A DNA stretch of 64,000 bases from Actinomadura sp. K4S16 (GTDB lineage: Bacteria; Actinomycetota; Actinomycetes; Streptosporangiales; Streptosporangiaceae). Positions 34,200 through 42,710 of the stretch are shown here, piece by piece; the first letter of the stretch is position 1; every line of letters starts with the position of its first letter. Location of the stretch: positions 744,001 to 808,000 of the forward strand of contig NZ_BDDE01000012.1 in NCBI RefSeq assembly GCF_008327685.1, given 5' to 3'. Under the pieces are notes generated by a model. That model saw only the letters and a program-made list of their open reading frames with translations. It made no database searches and was not told the DNA's origin. Position numbers and translations under genes: made by a program.

Positions 34200-35294
34200 T
34201 CAGGGCCGCTTGTAGAACGGCAGGGCCACCACGTCCACCGGCTCGTGCCGGCCTCGGACGTCCACGGCGAGGCCCGTCTCCTCGACGCCGCTGTCGAGGT
34301 ACGCCATGGCGATCGGCGTGCCCAGTGTGGGCGACGGGGCGCCGCTCGTCACGACCCCGCACGGCGTGCCGCCGGACGTGACGACCTGGTACCCCTTGCG
34401 GGGCGCGCGACGCCCCCGCGCGACCAGTCCCACGAGCCTACGGCCCGGAGGGGTCTGCGCCTGCGCCGCCAGGGCGCTCTTCCCCACGAAATCAACGGGC
34501 TTGTCCAGCTTCACCACCCGGCCGAGGCCCGCCTCGAACGGCGTCGTCTCGGCGGTCAGCTCGTTCCCGTACAGCGGCATCCCCGCCTCCAGGCGCAGGG
34601 TGTCGCGGGCCGACAGCCCCGCCGGGACCACCCCGTCCACCGCCGCGAGCGCCTTCCACAGCGGGACGGCGTCGGACGCGTCGACGAACAGCTCGAACCC
34701 GTCCTCGCCCGTGTACCCGGTGCGTGCGACGAGCGCGTCCACGCCGGCGACCCGCCCCGCGAGGATCGCGTAGTACTTCAGGCCGTCCAGCGGCGCGTCG
34801 GTGAACCCTTCGAGGATCCCCTGGGAGCGCGGCCCCTGCAGGGCGATCAGCGCGTAGGAGTCGGAGCGGTCGTCCACCGCGGCCTCGAAGCCCGCGGCGC
34901 GCTCGACGAGGGCGTCCCGCACGACGGCGGCGTTCGCCGCGTTCGCGACCACCATCCACGTCTCGTCCGCCAGCCGGTAGACGATCAGGTCGTCCAGGAC
35001 GCCGCCGTCCTGCCCGCAGATCATCGTGTAGCGGGCCTTGCCCACCGGCATCGGCGACAGGTTCCCGACCAGCGCGTAGTCGAGCGCGTCGCCCGCGCCC
35101 GGACCGGAGAGGAAGATCTCCCCCATGTGCGACAGGTCGAACAGCCCGGCACCGGTCCGGACGGCCTGGTGCTCGGCGGTCTCGCTCGCATAGCGGAGCG
35201 GCATCAGATAGCCGGCGAAGTCGACGAGATTCGCGCCGAGGTCCTCGTGGACGTCGTGCAGCGGCGTCTTCTTCGTGGTCTTGTCGGCGGACAT
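34200..35294 (-). CDS. gcvT: Aminomethyltransferase (glycine cleavage T protein)
   Basis: 364 residues. Releases ammonia from the H-protein aminomethyl adduct and forms methylene-THF. Motifs: [37 protein letters not shown] (folate-binding start), [59 protein letters not shown] 35294 begins [12 protein letters not shown]. First gene after the tandem glycine riboswitch. gcvP is absent from the window. Confidence 0.96.
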   Translation of the reverse strand: MSADKTTKKTPLHDVHEDLGANLVDFAGYLMPLRYASETAEHQAVRTGAGLFDLSHMGEIFLSGPGAGDALDYALVGNLSPMPVGKARYTMICGQDGGVLDDLIVYRLADETWMVVANAANAAVVRDALVERAAGFEAAVDDRSDSYALIALQGPRSQGILEGFTDAPLDGLKYYAILAGRVAGVDALVARTGYTGEDGFELFVDASDAVPLWKALAAVDGVVPAGLSARDTLRLEAGMPLYGNELTAETTPFEAGLGRVVKLDKPVDFVGKSALAAQAQTPPGRRLVGLVARGRRAPRKGYQVVTSGGTPCGVVTSGAPSPTLGTPIAMAYLDSGVEETGLAVDVRGRHEPVDVVALPFYKRP

Positions 35295-35363
35295 GGGTTC
35301 GGCTCCTTCGTCACGGGCGCGCGTGGTCCATCGTCCCACTCGCGCACCGGGCGTATCGGTGCC

Positions 35364-35550
35364 TCCCCCTCTGTCATCGGCGCCTGAGAGCTTCACCCGC
35401 CGCGCGGCGGGCTTTCACCTTCGGCGGGGGACCGGGGTCCCCGCTTTCCAGAGGTCGCCTGGCCCGTGCGGTCCGTGGGCCTGAGAGGTTCCGGGGAGGA
35501 TTTGCTCCTTCGGCGTCCCAAGCCGGATGCAAGGGACTCTCCCGCACGGG
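35364..35550 (-). promoter_or_regulatory. Tandem glycine riboswitch
   Basis: Read on the minus strand, two adjacent aptamers are visible. The first has GCGGGAGAGTCCC, then GACGCCGAAGGAGCAA and ACCTCTCAGGC. The second has CCTCTGGAAAGC, then CCGCCGAAGGTGAAAGCC, AGCTCTCAGGCGCCGATGACA and GAGGGGG. The repeated GCCGAAGG and CTCTCAGGC signatures are diagnostic of RF00504-type glycine aptamers. It lies 70 bp upstream of gcvT, so it should switch on the operon when glycine is high. Confidence 0.95.
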
Positions 35551-35568
35551 ATCATCAGCTGTCGAAAG

Positions 35569-35574
35569 AGATTA
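35569..35574 (-). promoter_or_regulatory. -10 box of the riboswitch transcript
   Basis: TAATCT on the minus strand, about 19 nt upstream of the first aptamer; TGGGGA 17 nt further upstream is a weak -35 candidate. Confidence 0.4.
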
Positions 35575-35586
35575 GCAGTGTTCCTG

Positions 35587-35619
35587 GCGTTTCCCCAGGG
35601 CCCGCGCCTGGGGAAACGC
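35587..35619. terminator. Strong hairpin upstream of the riboswitch
   Basis: GCGTTTCCCCAGG (35587-35599), 7-nt loop, CCTGGGGAAACGC (35607-35619): a perfect 13-bp stem. With the neighbouring hairpin it separates the upstream minus-strand lipoprotein gene from the riboswitch promoter. Confidence 0.7.
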
Positions 35620-35621
35620 GT

Positions 35622-35655
35622 GTCCCGAGTGCGCTGCCGGGGGTGCACTCGGGAC
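35622..35655. terminator. Second strong hairpin next to it
   Basis: GTCCCGAGTGC (35622-35632) pairs perfectly with GCACTCGGGAC (35645-35655), 11 bp, 12-nt loop. Lies 24 bp beyond the lipoprotein stop. Confidence 0.65.
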
Positions 35656-35678
35656 GTCCTGGGGCCTGCGTGCCGGTG

Positions 35679-36035
35679 TCAGTTGGGGGATGTGCTGGGT
35701 GGGGGCGACATCGACTTCACGCAGGTTTGGAGGGCGGCCTTGATCTTCTGGAGTTCGTCCGGGGCGGGGGATCTCGTGGGGTTGGGGGTGGGCATCTCCA
35801 CGCCTTGCTTGTGCATGCAGTCGTTGAAGGCCTTGACCGCCTTCGACTGAGCCGGGGGGAGGGGCGTGGCCACCTTGCCCGTTCCCTGCTCGGGGGTGGA
35901 CGGAGCCGGGGACGCGGCGGTCGGGGCGGGGGAGTTCGACGTGCCCGCCGCCTGGCCGCCCTCGTCGGAGCCCCCGCAGCCGGCCAGGGGCAGGGCCAGG
36001 GCCAGGGCGAGTACCGCTACATGACCGCGCTTCAA
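35679..36035 (-). CDS. Small secreted lipoprotein, hypothetical
   Basis: 118 residues from TTG 36035 (GGAGG 8 nt upstream). Signal peptide KRGHVAVLALALALPLAGC with lipobox LAGC, then a Ser/Pro/Ala/Thr-rich linker and a small domain with two cysteines (AFNDCMHKQGVEMPTP and ALQTCVKSM), probably a disulfide. Similar short actinobacterial lipoproteins with a C..C helix pair exist, but no function is known. Confidence 0.78.
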   Translation of the reverse strand: MKRGHVAVLALALALPLAGCGGSDEGGQAAGTSNSPAPTAASPAPSTPEQGTGKVATPLPPAQSKAVKAFNDCMHKQGVEMPTPNPTRSPAPDELQKIKAALQTCVKSMSPPPSTSPN

Positions 36036-36272
36036 TGTGGGAACCTCCGTCGACCGGGGTGGGAGCGCCCATGATGCGGGGTCGGCGGTACCTGCGGATA
36101 CGCATCCTCATGCCAATGCCGCGCGGGCGGGTTAGCACCTCGGCGCAAAGGAGCGGGGTCGTGCGGGTTCTTCGTTCGCTTCAACCGGATCGGGGGCCGT
36201 AACGTACTCTGAATTGGTCGCTGGAGATCAACCCCGGGCACGGGGTAACACGGACCCGGAGGGGCACGCCGC

Positions 36273-37571
36273 ATGGTCTACTACCTGGCTGGAGCCTTGA
36301 TCCTCTTCTTCGGGCTGCTGGTCTCCATCGCGCTGCACGAGCTCGGGCACTTCTCGTTCGCCAAGCTGTTCAAGGTGCGGACCACCCAGTTCATGGTCGG
36401 GTTCGGGCCCACGATGTGGTCGAAGCGCAAGGGCGAGACCGAGTACGGCGTCAAGTGGTTCCCGCTCGGCGGCTACATCCGCATGATCGGCATGCTGCCG
36501 CCGCGCAAGGGCGACGCCCCGGGGCAGGTGCGGCGGATCAGCACCGGGCCGTGGCAGGGGCTGATCGAGTCCGCGCGCGGCGCCGCGCTGGAGGAGGTCG
36601 GGCCGGGCGACGAGAACCGCGTGTTCTACGCCAAGAAGTGGTGGCAGAAGCTGCTCATCATGTTCGGCGGGCCCGCGATGAACCTGCTGCTGTCGGTGCT
36701 GTTCTTCGCGATCCTGCTGATGGGCATCGGCACCAACCAGCCGCAGCCGGTGATCAAGGAGGTCGCCGAGTGCATGGTGCCGGCCAGCGCCAACGTCACC
36801 GCGTGCCCGGCGAGCGCGGCGCCGACGCCCGCGCGGCAGGTCGGGCTCCGGCCCGGTGACCGGATCGTGTCGTTCGACGGCAGGAAGGTCGACGACTACG
36901 GGGAGCTCCAGCGGCTGATCCGCGACGACGGCGGCAAGACCGTCCCGATGACCGTCCGGCGCGGCGGCCAGGACGTGCGGCTGAACGTCCCGATCACCCG
37001 CAACCAGATGTACGACCTCGAGGACGAGAACAAGGTCGTCAACGTCGGCTTCCTCGGCATCACGCCGACCAGCGCGATCGAGCGGCAGGGGCCCGGGGCG
37101 GTCGCAAGCACGATGGGCGACCTGACCGCGCGGACCGCGGGCGCGCTGGTGCGGATGCCGCAGAAGATGGTCGGCGTGTGGAACGCCGCCTTCGGCGGTG
37201 AGAAGCGCGACCCGAACGGCCCGATCGGCGTCGTCGGCGTCAGCCGGATCGGCGGCGAGGTCGCCGCGTCCGACGACCTCACCGGCACCCAGAAGGTCTC
37301 CTTCTTCGTGATGCTGCTCGGCTCGCTGAACCTCGCGGTCGGGCTGTTCAACCTCATCCCGCTGCTGCCGCTGGACGGCGGGCACATCGCCGGCGCCCTG
37401 CTGGAGGCGGTCAAGAAGGCGTTCGCCAGGATCTTCCGCCGCCCCGACCCGGGCTACGTGGACGTCGCCAAGGCGCTGCCGGTGACGTACGTGATGGCGG
37501 CCGTCCTGATCATCATGGGCGGCCTGCTCATCTACGCCGACCTGTTCAACCCGATCCGCGTCACGGGGTGA
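36273..37571 (+). CDS. Site-2 metalloprotease, RseP/Rip1 type (M50)
   Basis: 432-residue intramembrane zinc protease that cleaves membrane-anchored anti-sigma factors. HExxH in the first TM (His22, Glu23, His26 in [12 protein letters not shown]), [30 protein letters not shown], a central PDZ domain (about 165-260, [23 protein letters not shown]), and the third zinc ligand in [12 protein letters not shown]. Rip1 in mycobacteria is the orthologue. It starts at ATG 36273 and overlaps the convergent Cds1-like gene by 11 bp. Confidence 0.94.
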   Translation: MVYYLAGALILFFGLLVSIALHELGHFSFAKLFKVRTTQFMVGFGPTMWSKRKGETEYGVKWFPLGGYIRMIGMLPPRKGDAPGQVRRISTGPWQGLIESARGAALEEVGPGDENRVFYAKKWWQKLLIMFGGPAMNLLLSVLFFAILLMGIGTNQPQPVIKEVAECMVPASANVTACPASAAPTPARQVGLRPGDRIVSFDGRKVDDYGELQRLIRDDGGKTVPMTVRRGGQDVRLNVPITRNQMYDLEDENKVVNVGFLGITPTSAIERQGPGAVASTMGDLTARTAGALVRMPQKMVGVWNAAFGGEKRDPNGPIGVVGVSRIGGEVAASDDLTGTQKVSFFVMLLGSLNLAVGLFNLIPLLPLDGGHIAGALLEAVKKAFARIFRRPDPGYVDVAKALPVTYVMAAVLIIMGGLLIYADLFNPIRVTG

Positions 37572-38661
37572 CGTCCGGCATCGTGCCGGTCTTGAGGAAG
37601 CCGTCCAGCGCGGCCCGGTAGGGGGCGATGTCGATGCCCCGCTCCGCGAGCCACGCGTCCGACCCGTAGGTGCCCGCGTAGCGCTCGCCGCCGTCGCAGA
37701 GGAGCGTGACGACGCTGCCGCGCTCCCCGCGCGCCCGCATCTGCGCGATCAGCTCCGCCGCGCCCCACATGTTCGTGCCGGTGGAGCCGCCGACGCTGCG
37801 GCCGCCGACCTCGCTGGTCCAGCGCATCGCCGCGACGGACGCCGCGTCCGGCACCCGGATCATCCGGTCGATCACGGTGGGCAGGAACGACGGCTCGACG
37901 CGCGGGCGGCCGATGCCCTCGATCCGCGAGCCCGCCGCCGTCCGCTCGGGGTCCCCGTCGCAGAAGGAGCCGTAGAACGCCGACCCCTCCGGGTCGACGA
38001 CCGCGAGCCGCGTCTGGAACATCCGGTACCGGACGTACCGGCCGATCGTCGCGGACGTCCCGCCGGTGCCCGCGCCGACCACGATCCAGGACGGCTCGGG
38101 AAAGCGCTCCAGCCGCATCTGCTCGAAGATCGACTCGGCGATGTTGTTGTTGCCGCGCCAGTCCGTCGCCCGCTCGGCGAAGGTGAACTGGTCCATGAAG
38201 TGGCCGCCGCACTCGGCCGCGAGCCGCCGCGACTCCTCGTAGATCGCCGACGGGTCCTCCACAAGGTGGCAGCGGCCGCCGTGGAACTCGATGAGCTGGA
38301 TCTTCTCCGGGCTGGTGGTGGCCGGCATGACCGCGACGAAGGGCAGGCCGAGCAGCCGCGCGAAGTACGCCTCCGACACGGCGGTGGACCCGCTGGACGC
38401 CTCGATGATCGTCGTGTCCTGGCGGATCCAGCCGTTCGCCAGCCCGTACAGGAACAGCGAACGCGCGAGCCGGTGCTTCAGTGAACCCGTGGGGTGGACG
38501 GACTCGTCCTTCAGGTAGAGGTCGATGCCCCACTCCGGGGGCAGCGGGAAGACGTGCAGGTGCGTGTCGGCGCTTCGGTTGGCGTCGGCCTCCACCAGCC
38601 GGACCGCCTCGGCGATCCACGCCCGGTACCCGGGATCGCAGCGGTCCACGATACGGCTCAC
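37561..38661 (-). CDS. Cds1-type L-cysteine desulfhydrase (PLP cysteine-synthase family)
   Basis: 366 residues, fold-type II PLP. PLP Lys62 in [15 protein letters not shown], substrate loop [19 protein letters not shown], phosphate loop [12 protein letters not shown], and [15 protein letters not shown]. The sequence follows Rv3684/Cds1-type proteins rather than CysK: LKHRL replaces VKDRP, and the protein is longer. Expected to degrade cysteine to pyruvate, H2S and ammonia. GTG 38661 has GAGGAG about 9 nt upstream. Its 3' end overlaps the M50 protease gene by 11 bp. Confidence 0.82.
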   Translation of the reverse strand: MSRIVDRCDPGYRAWIAEAVRLVEADANRSADTHLHVFPLPPEWGIDLYLKDESVHPTGSLKHRLARSLFLYGLANGWIRQDTTIIEASSGSTAVSEAYFARLLGLPFVAVMPATTSPEKIQLIEFHGGRCHLVEDPSAIYEESRRLAAECGGHFMDQFTFAERATDWRGNNNIAESIFEQMRLERFPEPSWIVVGAGTGGTSATIGRYVRYRMFQTRLAVVDPEGSAFYGSFCDGDPERTAAGSRIEGIGRPRVEPSFLPTVIDRMIRVPDAASVAAMRWTSEVGGRSVGGSTGTNMWGAAELIAQMRARGERGSVVTLLCDGGERYAGTYGSDAWLAERGIDIAPYRAALDGFLKTGTMPDVTP

Positions 38662-38742
38662 GGCGGTGCTCCTCTTGATCGTCGGCAGGGTCCCACGATA
38701 TCCGCGCATGTCAGGGTGCATCATTGAGATGGCGGGGGGCAG

Positions 38743-39942
38743 ATGATCGAGATGTTCGACGAACGCATCGTGGCGACCGGGCGGCTTCCGCTGTTCGGTT
38801 TCTTCGTCGCGTTCATGGTCACTTTCGTGCTGACGCGGGTGAACGTCCGGCTGATCCGCGCCAACGTGCGCTGGTGGTTCCGGAACGTGGCCGTCGGCGA
38901 CGTGCACATCCACCACGTCGTGTTCGGCGTCGTGCTGATGCTGGTGGGCGGGGTGGCGAGCCTCGCCGTCCCGGACGCCTACGTCGGCCTCGACCTCGCG
39001 GCGGCGGTGGTGTTCGGGATGGGCTCCGCCCTCGTCCTGGACGAGTTCGCGCTGATCCTGCACCTCAGCGACGTCTACTGGACGGAGAAGGGCCGGGCGT
39101 CCGTCGACGCCGTGTTCGTCGCCATGGCGGTGACCGGGCTGCTCCTGCTCGGCATCCGCCCCCTCGGCTACGAGGGCATCGCGCCCGACCCGGGCACCGG
39201 GCTGATCACCCGCGTCTACGTCGCCTCCCTGGCCGTCAACCTCGTGCTCGCCGTGATCACGCTGCTCAAGGGCAAGATCTGGACGGGCCTGCTCGGGCTG
39301 TTCGTGCCCGCGCTGCTGATCTTCGGCGCGATCCGGGTGGCGCGGCCCGGCTCGCCCTGGTCGCGCTGGCGCTACGACCCCGACTCGCGCCGCTACCAGC
39401 GGGCCGTCCGGCGCGAGAAGCGGCTCAGGCGGCCGCTGATCCAGGCCAAGATCTGGGTGCAGGAGTTCATCGCGGGCCGGCACGACCTCATCCCGCCCGA
39501 GCTGCTGCAGCGCCGCGCCGACGTCGCCGAGCGGGCCCGCCGCCGCAGGATGGCCCGCGCCGCCGCGCGCGCCGAGCGCCGGGCCGAGCGCCGCGCCGAA
39601 CGCGGCCGGGCGCGCCGGTCCGAGCGCAGGTCGGCGCGCCGCGCGGCCGTCCGGGCCGAGCAGGAGGCCGCCGCCCGCGCCGAGCGGGGCGCCGTGGCCC
39701 GCGCGCGCCGGGAGGCCGCCGCCCGCGCTCGCCGCCGCGCTCTGCCGCGTGTGCGGGGACGGACCGGGTCGCGGATCCGTGACCGCGCCGCGTCCACCCG
39801 GCGGGCCCGCGGCCGCGCCCGCGAAGAGGAACAGCCGCCCAGGGGCACGCCCTTCAGGGGAGCCCCGTCAAGGGGAGCCCCGTCGCGGGGAGCGGCGGCT
39901 GGGGAGGCGCCGCCCGCGGAGACGACCGAGCTGCGCCCCTGA
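38743..39942 (+). CDS. Integral membrane protein with Arg/Ala-rich cytoplasmic tail
   Basis: 399 residues. The first ~205 carry about five or six membrane helices ([36 protein letters not shown] and others) with a conserved-looking [12 protein letters not shown] histidine cluster and [15 protein letters not shown]. The last ~190 are a highly charged alpha-helical tail rich in Arg, Ala and Glu ([10 protein letters not shown] type), ending in [13 protein letters not shown] repeats. The histidine cluster could bind metal, but function is unknown. The tail may bind nucleic acid or acidic lipid, which is inference. Confidence 0.75.
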   Translation: MIEMFDERIVATGRLPLFGFFVAFMVTFVLTRVNVRLIRANVRWWFRNVAVGDVHIHHVVFGVVLMLVGGVASLAVPDAYVGLDLAAAVVFGMGSALVLDEFALILHLSDVYWTEKGRASVDAVFVAMAVTGLLLLGIRPLGYEGIAPDPGTGLITRVYVASLAVNLVLAVITLLKGKIWTGLLGLFVPALLIFGAIRVARPGSPWSRWRYDPDSRRYQRAVRREKRLRRPLIQAKIWVQEFIAGRHDLIPPELLQRRADVAERARRRRMARAAARAERRAERRAERGRARRSERRSARRAAVRAEQEAAARAERGAVARARREAAARARRRALPRVRGRTGSRIRDRAASTRRARGRAREEEQPPRGTPFRGAPSRGAPSRGAAAGEAPPAETTELRP

Positions 39943-39951
39943 CGGGGTCGC

Positions 39952-41499
39952 TCAGTCCATGACGGGGGCGACGGCCCGGACGGTGTCGATCGTGTCGGCC
40001 TCGGCGGCCGACTTGTCGGGCCGGTACCGCAGGACGCGGGCGAACCGCAGCGCGATGCCGCCGGGGTAGCGGGGGCTGTGCTGCACGCCGTCGAACGCGA
40101 TCTCGACGACCAGTTCGGGCCGGACGTGCACGGTCCACGAGTCCTCGCGCACGGCCAGCTCGCGGAGCCGCTTCGTCTGCCAGGCGAGCAGCTCGTCGGT
40201 GAGCCCCTTGAACGTCTTGCCGAGCATGACGAAGCCGCCGGTCTCGGGGTCGCGGGCGCCGAGGTGCAGGTTGGACAGCAGGCCCTGGCGGCGGCCGTGC
40301 CCCCACTCGACGGCGAGGACGACGAGGTCGAGGGTGTGCCGGGGCTTCACCTTGATCCAGCCGGCGCCGCGCCGCCCGGCCGTGTACGGGGTGTCGAGGG
40401 CCTTGACCACGACGCCCTCGTGGCCGCGCGCGACGGCCTCGTCGAAGACCTCCTTGGCCCGCGCGGGGTCGCCGGTGACCACCCGGGGCATCCGCAGCTC
40501 CTCGGGGACGACCCGGGCGAGCGCCTCGTACCGCTCGGCCCCGGGCGCGTCGAGCAGGTTCTCGCCGCGCGCGTCGCCCTCGGCCTCCACGAGGTGCAGC
40601 ACGTCGAACAGGAAGACGGCCAGCGGCACGGGCTCGGTGCCCTTCGCCGTGCGGGTCGCGGTGCGGGCGGAGGTGACCTGGAAGGGGTGGGGACGGCCGT
40701 CCGGGCGCAGGGCGATCAGCTCGCCGTCGAACACCGCCGCCCGGACGGGCAGCCCGCGCACCGCCTCCACGACCTCGGGGAGCCGTGAGGTGATCTCGTC
40801 CAGCGTCCGGGTGAACACCCGGACCTCGCCGCCGGACACGTGCACCTGCGCGCGGATGCCGTCGAGCTTCCACTCCACGGCCGCCTCGGCCTTGAGCTTG
40901 GCGAACGCCTCGTCGACCGACGGCGCGGCGGCGGCCAGCATCGGCTTGACCGGCCGCCCGACCTCCAGCGCGAACCCGCGCAGCCCTTCCGCGCCCTCGG
41001 CCAGAGCGGTCGTCGCGACCGGGCCGAGCGAGCCGCGCAGCATGAACGCGCGCCGGACCTCGGCGGAGGGCACCCCGGCCGCCGACGCGATCGCCTCGGC
41101 CATCACCCCGTCCAGCGCGCCCTGCCGCAGCTCGCCCGCCAGCAGCCTGATGAGGAAGTCCTGCTCGGGGGCGGTGGCGCGGCCGAACAGCGCCGCGAGC
41201 AGCTCGCGCCGCCGCGCGACGGACCCGGGCCCGGACACGGCGCCGATCTCACCGAACGCCGCGTCGACCTCGGGCACCGTCAGGGACGGCCCGGCGGCGG
41301 GCGGCGGCACGTCCCGCAGCGCGGCGTAGCCCACCCCGATCTGGCGTTGCGGCAGCTCACCGGACAGGTAGGCGACCACGGTCGCGGCCTCGCCCGGATC
41401 GGCCGCGCGCAGGCACTCCGCGAGCGCGGATACCTTGGCCTTGCGGCCCGAGGTGCCCGCGACCGCCTCCGAGGTCCGCGCGATGTCCGCTATCAGCAT
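39952..41499 (-). CDS. ligB: ATP-dependent DNA ligase (LigB-type)
   Basis: 515 residues. N-terminal helical DNA-binding domain, then the adenylation domain with the AMP-lysine in VEWKLDGIRAQVH (motif I), RVFTRTLDEITSRL (III), AVFDGELIAL (IIIa), DTPYTAGRRGAGWIKVKP (IV/V), and a C-terminal OB domain with VHVRPELVVEIAFDGVQHSPRYPGGIALRFARVLRYR. Similar in length to mycobacterial LigB. ATG 41499 gives MLIADIARTSEAVAG. A non-replicative, repair role is expected. Confidence 0.94.
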   Translation of the reverse strand: MLIADIARTSEAVAGTSGRKAKVSALAECLRAADPGEAATVVAYLSGELPQRQIGVGYAALRDVPPPAAGPSLTVPEVDAAFGEIGAVSGPGSVARRRELLAALFGRATAPEQDFLIRLLAGELRQGALDGVMAEAIASAAGVPSAEVRRAFMLRGSLGPVATTALAEGAEGLRGFALEVGRPVKPMLAAAAPSVDEAFAKLKAEAAVEWKLDGIRAQVHVSGGEVRVFTRTLDEITSRLPEVVEAVRGLPVRAAVFDGELIALRPDGRPHPFQVTSARTATRTAKGTEPVPLAVFLFDVLHLVEAEGDARGENLLDAPGAERYEALARVVPEELRMPRVVTGDPARAKEVFDEAVARGHEGVVVKALDTPYTAGRRGAGWIKVKPRHTLDLVVLAVEWGHGRRQGLLSNLHLGARDPETGGFVMLGKTFKGLTDELLAWQTKRLRELAVREDSWTVHVRPELVVEIAFDGVQHSPRYPGGIALRFARVLRYRPDKSAAEADTIDTVRAVAPVMD

Positions 41500-41619
41500 C
41501 CCCTCATTGTGACCACCGGGCCTGACAGTCGGCACCGCCCGGGGCCCTGGTCAGGCGCCGCGGCCCTGGTTACGTTGGCGGATGCGGACCGATCGACGAG
41601 ACGGAGTGAGGAGCGCGGC

Positions 41620-42372
41620 GTGGGCCTTCGGCGTCCGGTCGAACCGTTCCACCGGCCGTACTCGGGGCCGGAGCCGCCGCAGCCGGGGCGCCGGCCGCGC
41701 AGGCTGATCGCGCTGCTGGCGGCGGCGGTGGCGCTCGCCGCGGCGGCGGTCGCGGTGGTCCTGGTCGTGTCCGGGCAGCGGGACGAGGCGGCGGCCCCGC
41801 GGCGGACGCCGCCGGACGGCCGGTCGCAGCCGCCGCCGAGCAGCGCCGGCGGGTCGCCGGCCCCGGCGCAGCGGGTGATCAGCGCGCTCCCGGCGCCGTG
41901 CGGGACGGTCGCGGCGAGCACGGTCGAGCGGGCCGTCCCGAAGGCGACGCGGCGGCAGAGCGCGAACTCGACGCTCACCACGTGCACCTACTCCTCGACC
42001 GGCTCGGCGTTCCGCTGGCTGCGCGTCGAGGCGCACCTGTACGCGCCGGGCGACACCGCCACCCCCGTCCAGGACGCCGAGGGCTACTACGACGCGCAGT
42101 GGGCGCAGGCGCACGACGCCCCGCTCGTGCGGACCGTCACCCTGGAGCGCCAGCAGGGCATCGGAGACGAGGCGTACCGCTGGTTCAAGACCGACGAGGG
42201 GCAGCCGACCGTGGTCGGGCAGATCACGGCCCGCGTCCGCAACGCGGTCTTCACGGTCAGCTACAGCGAGCAGGCGCCGCGCGGCGGACGGCGGGACGCG
42301 CGCGAGCGGGCCTGCCTCGACACCGCCGCGGCCGTCGCCCGCGAAGTCCTCACCGCACTAAATCATTTCTGA
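41620..42372 (+). CDS. Membrane-anchored extracytoplasmic protein (DUF3558-like), hypothetical
   Basis: 250 residues from GTG 41620 (GTGAGGAG 6 nt upstream). A short Pro/Arg-rich cytoplasmic end, one membrane helix (LIALLAAAVALAAAAVAVVLVVSG), a Pro/Ser linker, then an extracytoplasmic domain with cysteines in SALPAPCGTVAAST, LTTCTYSS and a late RACLDTAAAVAREVL. The pattern resembles DUF3558 proteins, but I am not certain. A large upstream open frame on the same strand is the shadow of the DNA ligase. Confidence 0.65.
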   Translation: MGLRRPVEPFHRPYSGPEPPQPGRRPRRLIALLAAAVALAAAAVAVVLVVSGQRDEAAAPRRTPPDGRSQPPPSSAGGSPAPAQRVISALPAPCGTVAASTVERAVPKATRRQSANSTLTTCTYSSTGSAFRWLRVEAHLYAPGDTATPVQDAEGYYDAQWAQAHDAPLVRTVTLERQQGIGDEAYRWFKTDEGQPTVVGQITARVRNAVFTVSYSEQAPRGGRRDARERACLDTAAAVAREVLTALNHF

Positions 42373-42407
42373 CCTGAATCGGCCGATCATGGCATCGCTT
42401 CTGTCAA

Positions 42408-42421
42408 CACCTTCTAAGGTG
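42408..42421. promoter_or_regulatory. 14-bp dyad upstream of a small ORF
   Basis: CACCTT-CT-AAGGTG, perfect 6-bp arms, 20 bp upstream of the GTG at 42442; possible operator. A clear -35/-10 pair was not found. Confidence 0.35.
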
Positions 42422-42441
42422 AGGCGGTAAAGGGGAGGGGC

Positions 42442-42564
42442 GTGCCGATCGAGCTCCCGCGCCAGTCGAAGATCGGTTGCGCCGCAATGCGCGGGGAGGA
42501 GGCGTTCGACGACGTGACCATGCCATCGCTAGGAGTGTCCTGGGTGCGCAATACCCGGGTCTAG
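42442..42564 (+). CDS. Small hypothetical protein (40 aa) with its own terminator
   Basis: From GTG 42442, directly after AGGGGAGGGG, a 40-residue ORF PIELPRQSKIGCAAMRGEEA continues to VSWVRNTRV. It has one Cys and no membrane segment. A near-perfect intrinsic terminator starts 18 bp after the stop, so this is an independent transcript of under about 250 nt. No family is recognised; it might be a small regulatory protein, a leader or a non-coding RNA with an incidental ORF. Confidence 0.5.
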   Translation: MPIELPRQSKIGCAAMRGEEAFDDVTMPSLGVSWVRNTRV

Positions 42565-42582
42565 CTGCCCTTATTCGTCGAC

Positions 42583-42618
42583 GGGCCGCGGAGTGGTCCC
42601 CGCTCCGCGGCCCTTTTT
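42583..42618 (+). terminator. Strong intrinsic terminator
   Basis: GGGCCGCGGAG (42583-42593), 9-nt loop, CTCCGCGGCCC (42603-42613) and then TTTTT. Perfect 11-bp stem. Closes the small transcript above; the rest of 42619-42710 holds nothing recognisable. Confidence 0.92.
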
Positions 42619-42710
42619 CATGCCCGCACAAGGACCAATGCCCCGCCATTTGTGAACCATTTTCTAATACTCGGTTCGACGATGAGACAAATGGCCGCCC
42701 GGCGTCCCGC

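Noticed and set aside
40840-41619. Long plus-strand open frame running into the membrane-anchored protein
   Set aside because: It lies opposite the DNA ligase gene and its translation is Arg/Gly/Pro-rich shadow sequence; the real start is GTG 41620.
42442-42564. Lasso or lanthipeptide precursor
   Set aside because: No modifying enzyme, protease or transporter genes adjacent, and no typical leader/core motif; recorded only as an unknown small ORF.
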